From Longivirga sp036510975 (GTDB lineage Bacteria > Actinomycetota > Actinomycetes > S36-B12 > CAIYMF01), in the NCBI GenBank assembly GCA_036510975.1, contig DATCCY010000108.1:1-27769 (forward strand): a DNA stretch of 27,769 nucleotides, given 5' to 3'. The notes under the pieces are model-generated. The model saw nothing but the letters and a program-made list of their open reading frames with translations. It was not told where the DNA came from and searched no databases. The translations under genes and the position numbers were made by a program. Shown here one piece after another: positions 6,835 to 14,018 of the stretch (position 1 is its first letter; every line of letters starts with the position of its first letter).

Positions 6835-9033
6835 ATGAGGTCGTCCGGCTACCCCGTCCGTGCGAGCGCGACGCGGGCCGGGTTCACCCGTCCGGGTGTC
6901 CTGGCGGCGGTCGCGGCCGTGACGGCGACCGGTCTGCTGACGGCCCTCGCCGCTCCGGGTGCCTACGGGGCGCCCGGCGGACGGCATGTCGCCGCCGTGG
7001 TCGTCGGCACGGTCGAGCGGGTGCACCTCGACGACTTCGACCACCCGATCCCTGAGGGCCACGACGAGCTGACCTTCGTGCGCACCGACTCCGATGCCGT
7101 CCAGGTGCCGGCGAGCGACCTCGCCGGGGTGCCCGTCGGCGCCACGGTCAGCGTCGGCCTGGCCGGAACCGTCGGGACCCGTTCGAAGGCCGACGGCACG
7201 CTGACGACCGACCTCGACCCGAGGCAGGCGCGCGACCCTGAGGCCGGAGCGGACGTCTCGACGGTCGATGTCGTCGCCCCCGTGGCGCAGGGTGCCGTCA
7301 CCACAGGAGTCGGGGTCGCCACGGCCGGACCCGCCGCCGCGTCCACCGCTGCCGGCGCCGCTCTGCACGACGTGACCGTCGTCGTCGTGAAGCTTCCTGG
7401 TGTTTCCGCCACCGCGGTCACTCCCGCGGCCGTCGCGGCCACCGTGTCCTCGGGCGTGAACGCCTACTGGTCGACGGTGACCGGTGGTGCCCTCGGGTTC
7501 ACCGCGACGCCGTATCCGACGGTCGTCTCGACGACCAGCGAGCCGTGCACCTCCGGCGGCGTCAGCGGCTCGAGCGCCTTCTGGACCGAGGTGTCCCAGA
7601 AGACCGGGTGGAGGCCCGGGCCGGGCAAGCACCTCCTCGTCTACTTCCAGGCCTACGCCGGGTGCGGTGGCATCGCCGGTCTCGGCACCGTCGGCGGCAG
7701 CCTCGCCTCGGGCGGCCAGGTGTGGTCCAACGGCTGGAACAGCGTGGGAGTCCTCGGTCACGAGCTCGGCCACAACCTCGGTCTCGGGCACTCGCAGATC
7801 CTCGACTGCGCCGCGGGCGGGGTGCGCGTCCTCGAGGCGGCGCCGTCGAGCTGCACCGCGCGGCCCTACGCCGACACCAACGACATCATGGCCGTCAGCT
7901 GGAACAACCAGGGCTACCTCAACGCCGTGCACCTGCGCACCCTCGGCGTCCTCGACGCCGCAGCACAGGTCGCCCCGACCGACAACGGACAGGTGGTCCT
8001 GAACCCGCTCGAGAACGGCACGGGCACGCGCGTCCTCACGCTGACCGACGGCAGGACGCACTACGTGCTCGAGGTTCGCCAGCCGATCGGCCTCGACTCG
8101 TGGATGGCCACCACGCCCGGCTGGGGCGCGCCCGGAGTCACTGTCCGCAAGGAGTTCGACGTCACCGACCCCGCGACGTGGTCGTTCAACGCGACCGAGT
8201 CCTACGTGCTCGACGGCGACCCGGCGACCGCCGATGCAGGCTTCGCCGACATGCACAACACGCTGCCGGTGGGCTCCTGGGTCGACCTCGCCGACGGCCG
8301 CCTCGGCGTGCGCATCGAGTCGGTCTCCGCCGCGGGTGCCGTGATCGACTTCCGCACCGGCACCGGCACCGGGACCGGCACCGGCACCGCCACCGCGGAC
8401 CCGCACGACGTCGCCGCCGCCCGACCGACCGTCTCCGACCCGTTCGGCAGGATCTCGCCCGGTGCGCTCGCCATCACCTCAGCCGGCCCGGTCGTCCCGA
8501 TCACCTGGACCTGGCAGGTCGCCAGCCCGGGCGCCGGCGGCGTCTCGACCGCCCGGGTCGTCACCAAGGCTCGCTTCGCCGTCTCCGGCTGGTCACCCGT
8601 GGCCTACCGCGCAGTGGCGCTCGCGACCGACGGGAGCCCCGTCAGCGCCCTCGGTGCGGTGCGCACGCACTACACGAGCGAGACCAACGGGCGGGTCGTG
8701 AAGTTCTCCAGAGGCTGGCTCACAACGTCGGCGACGAACGCGAACGGTCGTACGGTGCACGTCAGCGCCACGAAGGGCTCGTCGGTCAGCTTCCGCGTCA
8801 CGAGTCGCAGCCTCGGCGTCCTGATGGCCTATGGCCCGGCGTACGGCGCGGTCGCGATCTACGTCGACGACCGCAGGGTGGCACTGCGCTCCCTGCGGGC
8901 CAACCGCGTCGCGCCGGCGGTCGCGTGGACCACCACGTTCCCGACGACGTCGGCCCACACGGTCACGATCGTCAACCTGACCGGTGGCACGCGCGGCGCC
9001 GCGCTCTTCGACGGCGTCGTGTCGTTGGTCTGA
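6835..9033 (+). CDS. Secreted zinc metalloprotease, gametolysin (M11)-like
   Basis: This predicts 732 residues. The N-terminus has basic residues, a hydrophobic core at about 21-40 and a likely signal-peptidase site near AYGA (about residue 45). A propeptide-like region follows. The catalytic domain carries HELGHNLGLGH at residues 309-319, the HExxHxxGxxH zinc site of metzincins, with a Met-turn in NDIMAVSW (Met352). A Gly-Thr repeat linker near residues 508-521 separates it from a C-terminal beta-rich domain like the accessory domains of other actinobacterial exoproteins. It probably acts outside the cell on protein substrates. The start at ATG 6835 has no clear ribosome-binding site, and upstream in-frame residues look unlike a leader. 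No cell-wall anchor motif is visible. Adamalysin-like families are alternatives. Confidence 0.85.
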   Translation: MRSSGYPVRASATRAGFTRPGVLAAVAAVTATGLLTALAAPGAYGAPGGRHVAAVVVGTVERVHLDDFDHPIPEGHDELTFVRTDSDAVQVPASDLAGVPVGATVSVGLAGTVGTRSKADGTLTTDLDPRQARDPEAGADVSTVDVVAPVAQGAVTTGVGVATAGPAAASTAAGAALHDVTVVVVKLPGVSATAVTPAAVAATVSSGVNAYWSTVTGGALGFTATPYPTVVSTTSEPCTSGGVSGSSAFWTEVSQKTGWRPGPGKHLLVYFQAYAGCGGIAGLGTVGGSLASGGQVWSNGWNSVGVLGHELGHNLGLGHSQILDCAAGGVRVLEAAPSSCTARPYADTNDIMAVSWNNQGYLNAVHLRTLGVLDAAAQVAPTDNGQVVLNPLENGTGTRVLTLTDGRTHYVLEVRQPIGLDSWMATTPGWGAPGVTVRKEFDVTDPATWSFNATESYVLDGDPATADAGFADMHNTLPVGSWVDLADGRLGVRIESVSAAGAVIDFRTGTGTGTGTGTATADPHDVAAARPTVSDPFGRISPGALAITSAGPVVPITWTWQVASPGAGGVSTARVVTKARFAVSGWSPVAYRAVALATDGSPVSALGAVRTHYTSETNGRVVKFSRGWLTTSATNANGRTVHVSATKGSSVSFRVTSRSLGVLMAYGPAYGAVAIYVDDRRVALRSLRANRVAPAVAWTTTFPTTSAHTVTIVNLTGGTRGAALFDGVVSLV

Positions 9034-9059
9034 GCGCCGCTCTGTTCCCGGTGTCGTGC

Positions 9060-9077
9060 CCCGCGCCGGTGCGCGGG
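9060..9077 (+). terminator. Short GC hairpin between protease and aldolase genes
   Basis: CCCGCGC (9060-9066) and GCGCGGG (9071-9077) form a perfect 7-bp stem with a 4-base loop, 27 bases after the protease stop. It could end the protease transcript. Its distance from the aldolase start (9111) leaves that gene's ribosome-binding site free. Confidence 0.4.
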
Positions 9078-9110
9078 AGGATGTCCCGACGTCCCGACCC
9101 GAGGAGCAGC

Positions 9111-10148
9111 ATGACCGGCACGAGCTTCGGCAGCGACAACCACGCCGGCGTGCACCCCGACGTGCTGGCCGCGGTCGTGGAGGCCAACACCGGAGCCGTC
9201 CCGGCGTACGGCGACGATCCGGTCACGGCCGAGGCAGAACGCCTGCTGCGCCAGCACTTCGGGCCGAGCGCCACGAGCTTCGTCGTCTTCAACGGCACCG
9301 GTGCCAACGTGGTCGGGCTCCTGGCCATGACGCGCTCGTTCGAGGGCATCATCTGCGCGGAGACCGCGCACATCAACGTGGACGAGTGCGGTGCGCCGGA
9401 GAAGCTGATCGGCGCCAAGCTCGTCGACGTAGCGGCTCCGGGAGGCAAGCTCACCGTCGACCTCGTCGACGCGGCGCGGTGGGGGATCGGCGACGAGCAC
9501 CACGTGCAGGCGAAGGTCGTCTCGATCACCCAGTCCACCGAGCTCGGCACGGTCTACTCGCTCGAGGAGATCCGCGCGCTGAGCGGCTATGCCCACGAGC
9601 ACGGCATGTACCTGCACCTCGACGGTGCGCGCATCGCGAACGCCGCGGTGTCGCTCGGGGTCGATCTCGGCGACCTCGGCGCGGCGGTCGGGGTCGACGT
9701 CCTGTCCTTCGGCGCGACGAAGAACGGCGCGATGGGCGCGGAGGCCGTCGTCGTCCTCGACCCCGGGCTCGCGACGTCGATGCGCTTCCTGCGCAAGCAG
9801 TCGATGCAGCTCGCGTCGAAGATGAGGTTCATGTCGGCCCAGCTCGTCGCGCTGCTGAGCGACGACCTGTGGCGGCGCAACGCGGCCCACGCGAACGCCA
9901 TGGCCGTGCGCCTCGCCGCGGCGGTCGACGGCGCGCCCGGCGTCGTCGTCACGGACCCGGTGCAGGCCAACGCGGTGTTCGCGTTGCTCGACACCGCCGT
10001 CACGGCGACGCTGCAGCAAGAGTTCCCGTTCTACGTCTGGAACGAGGCGACCGGCCAGGTCCGCTGGATGACCTCGTGGGCCACCACCGAGGCAGACGTC
10101 GACGTGTTCGCCGCGCGCATCCGCGAGGTCGCCGGCGCGTCCTCCTAG
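9111..10148 (+). CDS. ltaE: Threonine aldolase, low-specificity L-type
   Basis: This predicts 345 residues of a PLP enzyme of the beta-eliminating lyase / fold type I family that cleaves L-threonine or L-allo-threonine to glycine and acetaldehyde. The N-terminal FGSDNHAGVHPDVLAAV is the family start (substrate loop). NGTGANVVGL binds the cofactor phosphate, and LHLDGARIANA holds the Asp that contacts the PLP ring nitrogen. FGATKNGAMGAEA contains the Schiff-base Lys204. Length and motif order are normal. ATG 9111 follows GAGGAG at five bases. Stereospecificity between L- and L-allo-threonine cannot be predicted. The gene appears monocistronic. Confidence 0.9.
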   Translation: MTGTSFGSDNHAGVHPDVLAAVVEANTGAVPAYGDDPVTAEAERLLRQHFGPSATSFVVFNGTGANVVGLLAMTRSFEGIICAETAHINVDECGAPEKLIGAKLVDVAAPGGKLTVDLVDAARWGIGDEHHVQAKVVSITQSTELGTVYSLEEIRALSGYAHEHGMYLHLDGARIANAAVSLGVDLGDLGAAVGVDVLSFGATKNGAMGAEAVVVLDPGLATSMRFLRKQSMQLASKMRFMSAQLVALLSDDLWRRNAAHANAMAVRLAAAVDGAPGVVVTDPVQANAVFALLDTAVTATLQQEFPFYVWNEATGQVRWMTSWATTEADVDVFAARIREVAGASS

Positions 10149-10194
10149 CGGAGCCGCCGCGCCTTTCGGGACCGGGCCGGGTCATGCTGGACCC

Positions 10195-11136
10195 GTGGAC
10201 CTCCAGGGGGACGACGTCATCCAGCACGGCGAGGTCGTGCTGCACGGCCACCGGATCACCTACCGGCACGCGGGCGACCCCGCCCTGCCGGTGCTGCTCC
10301 TGGTGCACGGGCTCACCAGCAGCAGCGCCACCTGGGACCCCGTGATCCCCGCGCTCGCCGAGCACGCGCACGTCATCGCGCCCGACCTGCTCGGGCACGG
10401 GCGTTCGGACAAGCCGGAGGCCGACTACTCCCTCGGTGCGCTCGCGGCCCTGCTGCGCGACCTGCTCGAGCGGCTCGGTCACGACCGCGCCACCGTCGTC
10501 GGGCACTCCCTCGGCGGGGGAGTCGCGCTCCAGTTCGCCTACCAGTTCCACGACTACGCCGAACGGCTGGTGCTCGTCTCGAGCGGCGGTCTCGGCCGCG
10601 AGGTGAGCCCGGTGCTGCGTGCGGCCACGCTGCCCGGGGCCGAGTTCGTGCTCCCCGTGATCGCCAACACCCACGTGCGCGACGCCGGCGTCGCGGTCGC
10701 GGGGCTCCTGCGCCGCCTCCCGATCCGGTTCCGGCCGTCGGTGGGCGAGGCCCTGCGCGGCTACGCCTCGCTCGCGGAGACCCCCGCCCGGTCGGCGTTC
10801 GTCCACACCGTCCGCAGCGTGGTGGGGCCGGGCGGCCAGCGGGTCAGCGGGTCGAACATGCTCTACCTCGCCGCCGAGCGGCCCACGCTGCTGGTGTGGG
10901 GCGCGCTCGACACGATCATCCCCGTGTCGCACGCCGTCGCCGCGCACGAGGCGATACCGGGCAGTCGGCTCGAGGTCTTCGAGCAGTCGCGGCACTTCCC
11001 CCACCAGGACGAGCCCGCGCGGTTCTCCCGGGTGCTCCTGGACTTCCTGGCCACCACCGATCCGACCGTGCTCGACCGCGCGGCCTTGCGTGAGCGGCTC
11101 GCCGCCCGGGACGCCCCGGGCTCCGCGGCGGGCTGA
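10195..11136 (+). CDS. Alpha/beta hydrolase
   Basis: This predicts 313 residues with a complete alpha/beta hydrolase triad. Ser105 is in the nucleophile elbow GHSLGG, Asp239 is in WGALDTIIP, and His267 is in SRHFPHQDEP. The oxyanion-hole region is LVHGLTSSSATW, and DLLGHGRSDKP follows strand 4. The closest well-known shapes are meta-cleavage-product hydrolases, haloperoxidases and epoxide-type hydrolases. No aromatic-degradation genes are adjacent, so the substrate is open. Translation probably starts at GTG 10195. A CATGCT -10-like box six bases before it suggests a leaderless message, and no Shine-Dalgarno is visible. The last 30 residues, after the family core, are Ala- and Arg-rich. Confidence 0.85.
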   Translation: MDLQGDDVIQHGEVVLHGHRITYRHAGDPALPVLLLVHGLTSSSATWDPVIPALAEHAHVIAPDLLGHGRSDKPEADYSLGALAALLRDLLERLGHDRATVVGHSLGGGVALQFAYQFHDYAERLVLVSSGGLGREVSPVLRAATLPGAEFVLPVIANTHVRDAGVAVAGLLRRLPIRFRPSVGEALRGYASLAETPARSAFVHTVRSVVGPGGQRVSGSNMLYLAAERPTLLVWGALDTIIPVSHAVAAHEAIPGSRLEVFEQSRHFPHQDEPARFSRVLLDFLATTDPTVLDRAALRERLAARDAPGSAAG

Positions 11137-11171
11137 GTTCGCCGACGGCGAAGGGTCTTGTCGGGCGACAG

Positions 11172-11189
11172 TCGCCGATATATCGTCGA
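11172..11189. promoter_or_regulatory. CGATATATCG palindrome, probable PadR operator
   Basis: An 18-bp imperfect palindrome, TCGnCGATATATCGnCGA, contains the perfect 10-bp core CGATATATCG (11175-11184). It lies 43 bases before the PadR start. AT-rich ATATAT cores are typical PadR-family operators, and such regulators usually repress themselves. It is the most AT-rich spot in the neighbourhood and could overlap the -10 region. Confidence 0.55.
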
Positions 11190-11231
11190 GCCATCGCGAC
11201 GGTGCCGTACCGCCGCGGAGGAGGTGGCGAC

Positions 11232-11936
11232 ATGACGACGAGCGCAGGCGCGTGCGGGCCGACGTTCGGCCACGGCGGCTTCGAGGTGCCGACCGAGGTG
11301 CTCGACGCGGTGGCCCGGCTGCGTGCCGCGATGGGCGGGCCGGGCGGGCGAGGGCACGGCCGGGGAACCCGCTGGGGGATGCCCGGCGGTGGGCCCGGCA
11401 GCGGTCCCTGGGGCGCGTGGGGACCGGGAGCCGGTCGCGGCTGGCCCTTCGGCCCCGAGGGCGGCGGCCCGCGGCAGCGGGCGGGCCGCGGCGACGTCCG
11501 CTCCGCGATCCTGGCGCTGCTGGCCGAGGAGCCCCGCCACGGCTACCAGATCATCCAGGACATCACCGAGCGCAGCGGCGGCCAGTGGAAGCCGAGTCCC
11601 GGTTCGGTCTACCCGGCACTGTCCGCGCTGCAGGACGAGGGCCTCGTCGACGACGAGAAGGTCGAGGGCCGCCGGGTGTTCAGCCTGACGCCGGCCGGCC
11701 GCGACCACGTCGAGTCTCGCAGCGAGGAGCTCGCCGGCGTCTTCGACGCCTTCGCCGCCGAGGACGAGCCCGACGACGTCACCGACCTGCGCCAGCTGCT
11801 CTTCGGCGTCGGCGGCGCGGCGGTGCAGGTCGTCTCGACCGGTACGCCGGAGCAGGTGGCGGCGGCCCGCAAGGTGCTCCAGAGCGCGCGGCGCGACCTC
11901 TACCGGCTTCTCGCCGACGAGGCGGACGAGTCGTGA
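11232..11936 (+). CDS. PadR-family transcriptional regulator
   Basis: This predicts 234 residues. The first 85 or so are unusual for PadR: a Gly-, Trp- and Arg-rich low-complexity arm (RGHGRGTRWGMPGGGPG) of the kind seen in YqjI-like members. The winged-helix domain follows, with DVRSAILALLAEEPRHGYQI, SGGQWKPSPGSVYPALSALQ and GLVDDEKVEGRRVFSLTPAG, the PadR DNA-binding core. The C-terminal helices resemble the dimerisation region. ATG 11232 has GGAGGAGG just upstream. The stop overlaps the start of the DUF1707 gene, so the two are co-translated. A palindrome at 11172-11189 suggests autoregulation. A Gly/His-rich arm can bind metal, but few His are present here, so the signal is unknown. Confidence 0.9.
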   Translation: MTTSAGACGPTFGHGGFEVPTEVLDAVARLRAAMGGPGGRGHGRGTRWGMPGGGPGSGPWGAWGPGAGRGWPFGPEGGGPRQRAGRGDVRSAILALLAEEPRHGYQIIQDITERSGGQWKPSPGSVYPALSALQDEGLVDDEKVEGRRVFSLTPAGRDHVESRSEELAGVFDAFAAEDEPDDVTDLRQLLFGVGGAAVQVVSTGTPEQVAAARKVLQSARRDLYRLLADEADES

Positions 11937-12382
11937 GCGCGCCGGTGATGCGGGCCTCGGACCAGGACCGCGAGGAGGCGGTGCTCGCGCTGTCGGACCA
12001 GTACGCCGAGGGCCGGCTCGACCACGCCGAGTTCGAGTCCCGGATGAGTCACGCGCAGCAGGCGACGTACCTCCACGACCTCGACCCGCTCTTCGCCGAC
12101 CTGCCCGCCCGCGCGCGTCGCGACGAGGTCGTCGTGACCGCGGGACCCTTCCCTGGTCGCCGGCCGGGGCCGCGTCCGCTGCGGCTCCTGCCCCTCCTGC
12201 TCGTGGCGCTCACCGCGGTCGTCGTCCTGCACGGCCACGCGCTGTGGCTGCTCATCCCGCTGTGGTGGCTCGGGTTCTCCCTCGCCGGCCGCCGGGCGTG
12301 GCAACGTCGCGCCTGGGCCCACGCCGAGCTGCGACAGCACGGGTGGGCCCACGGGAACCACACCCGTCGGCTGCACGGCTGA
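11933..12382 (+). CDS. DUF1707 domain membrane protein
   Basis: This predicts 149 residues. The first 57 are a DUF1707 domain (MRASDQDREEAVLALSDQY, GRLDHAEFESRM, YLHDLDPLFADLP), a short helical module of unknown role found at the N-terminus of many actinobacterial membrane proteins. Two hydrophobic helices follow (LLPLLLVALTAVVVL and LWLLIPLWWLGFSLA), then a basic His/Arg-rich tail. The GTG start at 11933 shares four bases (GTGA) with the PadR stop, so it is translationally coupled to that regulator and is probably its regulated partner. Gene pairs of PadR plus a DUF1707/2TM protein are common in the phylum. The function is unknown. Confidence 0.85.
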   Translation: MSAPVMRASDQDREEAVLALSDQYAEGRLDHAEFESRMSHAQQATYLHDLDPLFADLPARARRDEVVVTAGPFPGRRPGPRPLRLLPLLLVALTAVVVLHGHALWLLIPLWWLGFSLAGRRAWQRRAWAHAELRQHGWAHGNHTRRLHG

Positions 12383-12427
12383 GCCGGCTTCTCGTCCATC
12401 GACCTGCAGCGCAGGCTCGCCCCTGGC

Positions 12428-12439
12428 TATCTTCGCGGC
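12428..12439 (+). promoter_or_regulatory. Leaderless -10 box for the gene at 12440
   Basis: TATCTT (12428-12433) is followed by six bases and the ATG, with no ribosome-binding site in between. This spacing places the transcription start at or next to the start codon. Confidence 0.5.
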
Positions 12440-12739
12440 ATGTGCTGTCTGTTCCTCGCCGTCGGTCTGCTCGGTCCGCGCATCGGCTTCCTCGGGGTGT
12501 GGCTGTTCTCCAGCCCGAACCGGGTCAGCCTCGCCTTCCAGGGCGGCTGGCTGCTGCCGCTGCTGGGGCTGCTCTTCCTGCCGTGGACGGCGCTGGCCTA
12601 CGTGCTGGCCTACGCGCCGGTCATCGGCGTCTCGGCGATCGGCTGGCTGTTCGTGGGTCTCGGCGTCGTCGCCGACATCGCGACCTACTCCAGCCGCTCG
12701 GCGCAGAAGCGCTACTACGCCATGAACGCGTCGGCCTGA
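12440..12739 (+). CDS. Small conserved membrane protein
   Basis: This predicts 99 residues with three hydrophobic helices: MCCLFLAVGLLGPRIGFLGVWLF, WLLPLLGLLFLPWTALAYVLAY and VIGVSAIGWLFVGLGVVADIA. It ends in a polar tail (YSSRSAQKRYY). The N-terminal Cys pair and the PWTALAYVLAY segment occur in a family of actinobacterial hypothetical proteins that I recognise only by appearance. The ATG at 12440 follows a -10 box directly, suggesting a leaderless mRNA. It stands alone between the PadR/DUF1707 pair and a hydrolase gene. The function is unknown. Confidence 0.75.
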   Translation: MCCLFLAVGLLGPRIGFLGVWLFSSPNRVSLAFQGGWLLPLLGLLFLPWTALAYVLAYAPVIGVSAIGWLFVGLGVVADIATYSSRSAQKRYYAMNASA

Positions 12740-12791
12740 CCGACAGCGCGGCGCGCGGTGAGATCCGCGAGCCGTCTGGCACCCGCGCCCC

Positions 12792-12804
12792 TACGCTGCG
12801 CGTC
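12792..12804 (+). promoter_or_regulatory. Leaderless -10 box for the gene at 12805
   Basis: TACGCT (12792-12797) is followed by seven bases and the ATG at 12805. No Shine-Dalgarno sequence is visible. The layout repeats that at 277 and 12440. Confidence 0.5.
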
Positions 12805-13893
12805 ATGACGATGACGAAGTCCGACCTCCGCGCCGCCGCCCAGTACCGGATCGCTCGCGCCGTCGACTCCCTGCCCGCCTCAACCGCGACGAGGGCGAGC
12901 GGCGGGCCGGTCGTCGTGGACGGTCAGACGCTCGACCCGCATCTCGCGGTCGTGCTCTCGGTCGAGAAGCGCGTGCGCCCCGCGCGCGAGGGACGGTCGA
13001 TCGCGGAGCAGCGCGAGGCCATCCGGGAGAGCTCGCGCATCGCGGCCGGCCGCCCGATCCCGGTGGGATCGGTGCGCGACCTCCACGTCGACGGCGCCGT
13101 CGGCCCCCTGCGCGCCCGGCTCTACTCCCCGGTGCCGAGCGGCGCGCCGCGCCCGCTCGTCGTGTTCTTCCACGGCGGCGGCTGGGTGGTGGGCGACCTC
13201 GACACCCACGACCAGCCCTGCCGACTGCTCGCGCGCTACGCCGACGTGCACGTGCTGTCGGTCGACTACCGGCTCGCCCCCGAGCATCCGTTCCCGGCCG
13301 CCGCCGAGGACGCGGTCGCGGCGTTCGCCTGGGCGGTGACGCACGCCGCGGAGCTCGGTGCCGACCCGTCGCGAGTCGGGGTGGCCGGCGACAGCGCCGG
13401 CGGCAACCTCGCGGCCGTGGTCGCGCAGGTCACGCGCGACACCGGAGCGGCCCAGCCCACAGCGCAGCTGCTGATCTACCCCGGTGCCGACGGCAGCGTG
13501 AGCCGACCGTCGAAGTCCCTGTTCGCAGAAGGGTTCTTCCTCACCCGTACCCAGATGGACTGGTACTGGGACACCTATCGAGGCGGCGCACCCTCGACCG
13601 ACCCGCGGCTGTCGCCGCTGCTGAACGCCGACCTGGCGGGTCTCGCCCCGGCGGTCGTCACGACGGCGGCGTTCGACCCTCTGCGCGACGAGGGCGAGGC
13701 CTACGCCGAGGCCCTGCGCGGCGCCGGGAACACGGTGGTGCTGCGTCGCGCGCCGGGGCTCGTCCACGGCTACTTCTCGATGACCGGCATCCACCGCGCG
13801 TCGTTGGACGAGTCGCTCGCGGTCGCGGGGGCCTTCGCGGCGCTCCTCGAGGCCGCCGTCGTGGCGGCCGATAGCCCTGCAACGACGACCTGA
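12805..13893 (+). CDS. Alpha/beta hydrolase of the hormone-sensitive lipase family
   Basis: This predicts 362 residues. The family's oxyanion motif FFHGGGWVVGDLDTHD begins near His123. The nucleophile is Ser197 in GDSAGGN, with Asp291 in FDPLRDEG and His321 in LVHGYF completing the triad. YRLAPEHPFPAA is the conserved strand-4 motif. About 90 residues precede the hydrolase core, making it longer than the usual 310; these are helical and charged and may form the lid. It is a probable carboxylesterase or lipase for short acyl esters, cytoplasmic as no signal peptide is seen. The start at ATG 12805 follows a -10 box; a second ATG two codons later is possible. Confidence 0.9.
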   Translation: MTMTKSDLRAAAQYRIARAVDSLPASTATRASGGPVVVDGQTLDPHLAVVLSVEKRVRPAREGRSIAEQREAIRESSRIAAGRPIPVGSVRDLHVDGAVGPLRARLYSPVPSGAPRPLVVFFHGGGWVVGDLDTHDQPCRLLARYADVHVLSVDYRLAPEHPFPAAAEDAVAAFAWAVTHAAELGADPSRVGVAGDSAGGNLAAVVAQVTRDTGAAQPTAQLLIYPGADGSVSRPSKSLFAEGFFLTRTQMDWYWDTYRGGAPSTDPRLSPLLNADLAGLAPAVVTTAAFDPLRDEGEAYAEALRGAGNTVVLRRAPGLVHGYFSMTGIHRASLDESLAVAGAFAALLEAAVVAADSPATTT

Positions 13894-14018
13894 TCCTTGC
13901 AGCAACCAGATGAACATCTCGTGTCGTCGTCGCGAGTTGCCTGAGGCGGCGGCAATGCCGAGCTCGCGACGGTAGCGTCGGTGAGGATCCCCATCGGACG
14001 CTCGCCGCAGGAGTCATC

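Noticed and set aside
8358..8396. Short tandem repeat (ACCGGC-type) as a possible CRISPR or phase-variable tract
   Set aside because: It is the coding sequence of a Gly-Thr linker inside the metalloprotease, in frame, and far too short for a CRISPR array.
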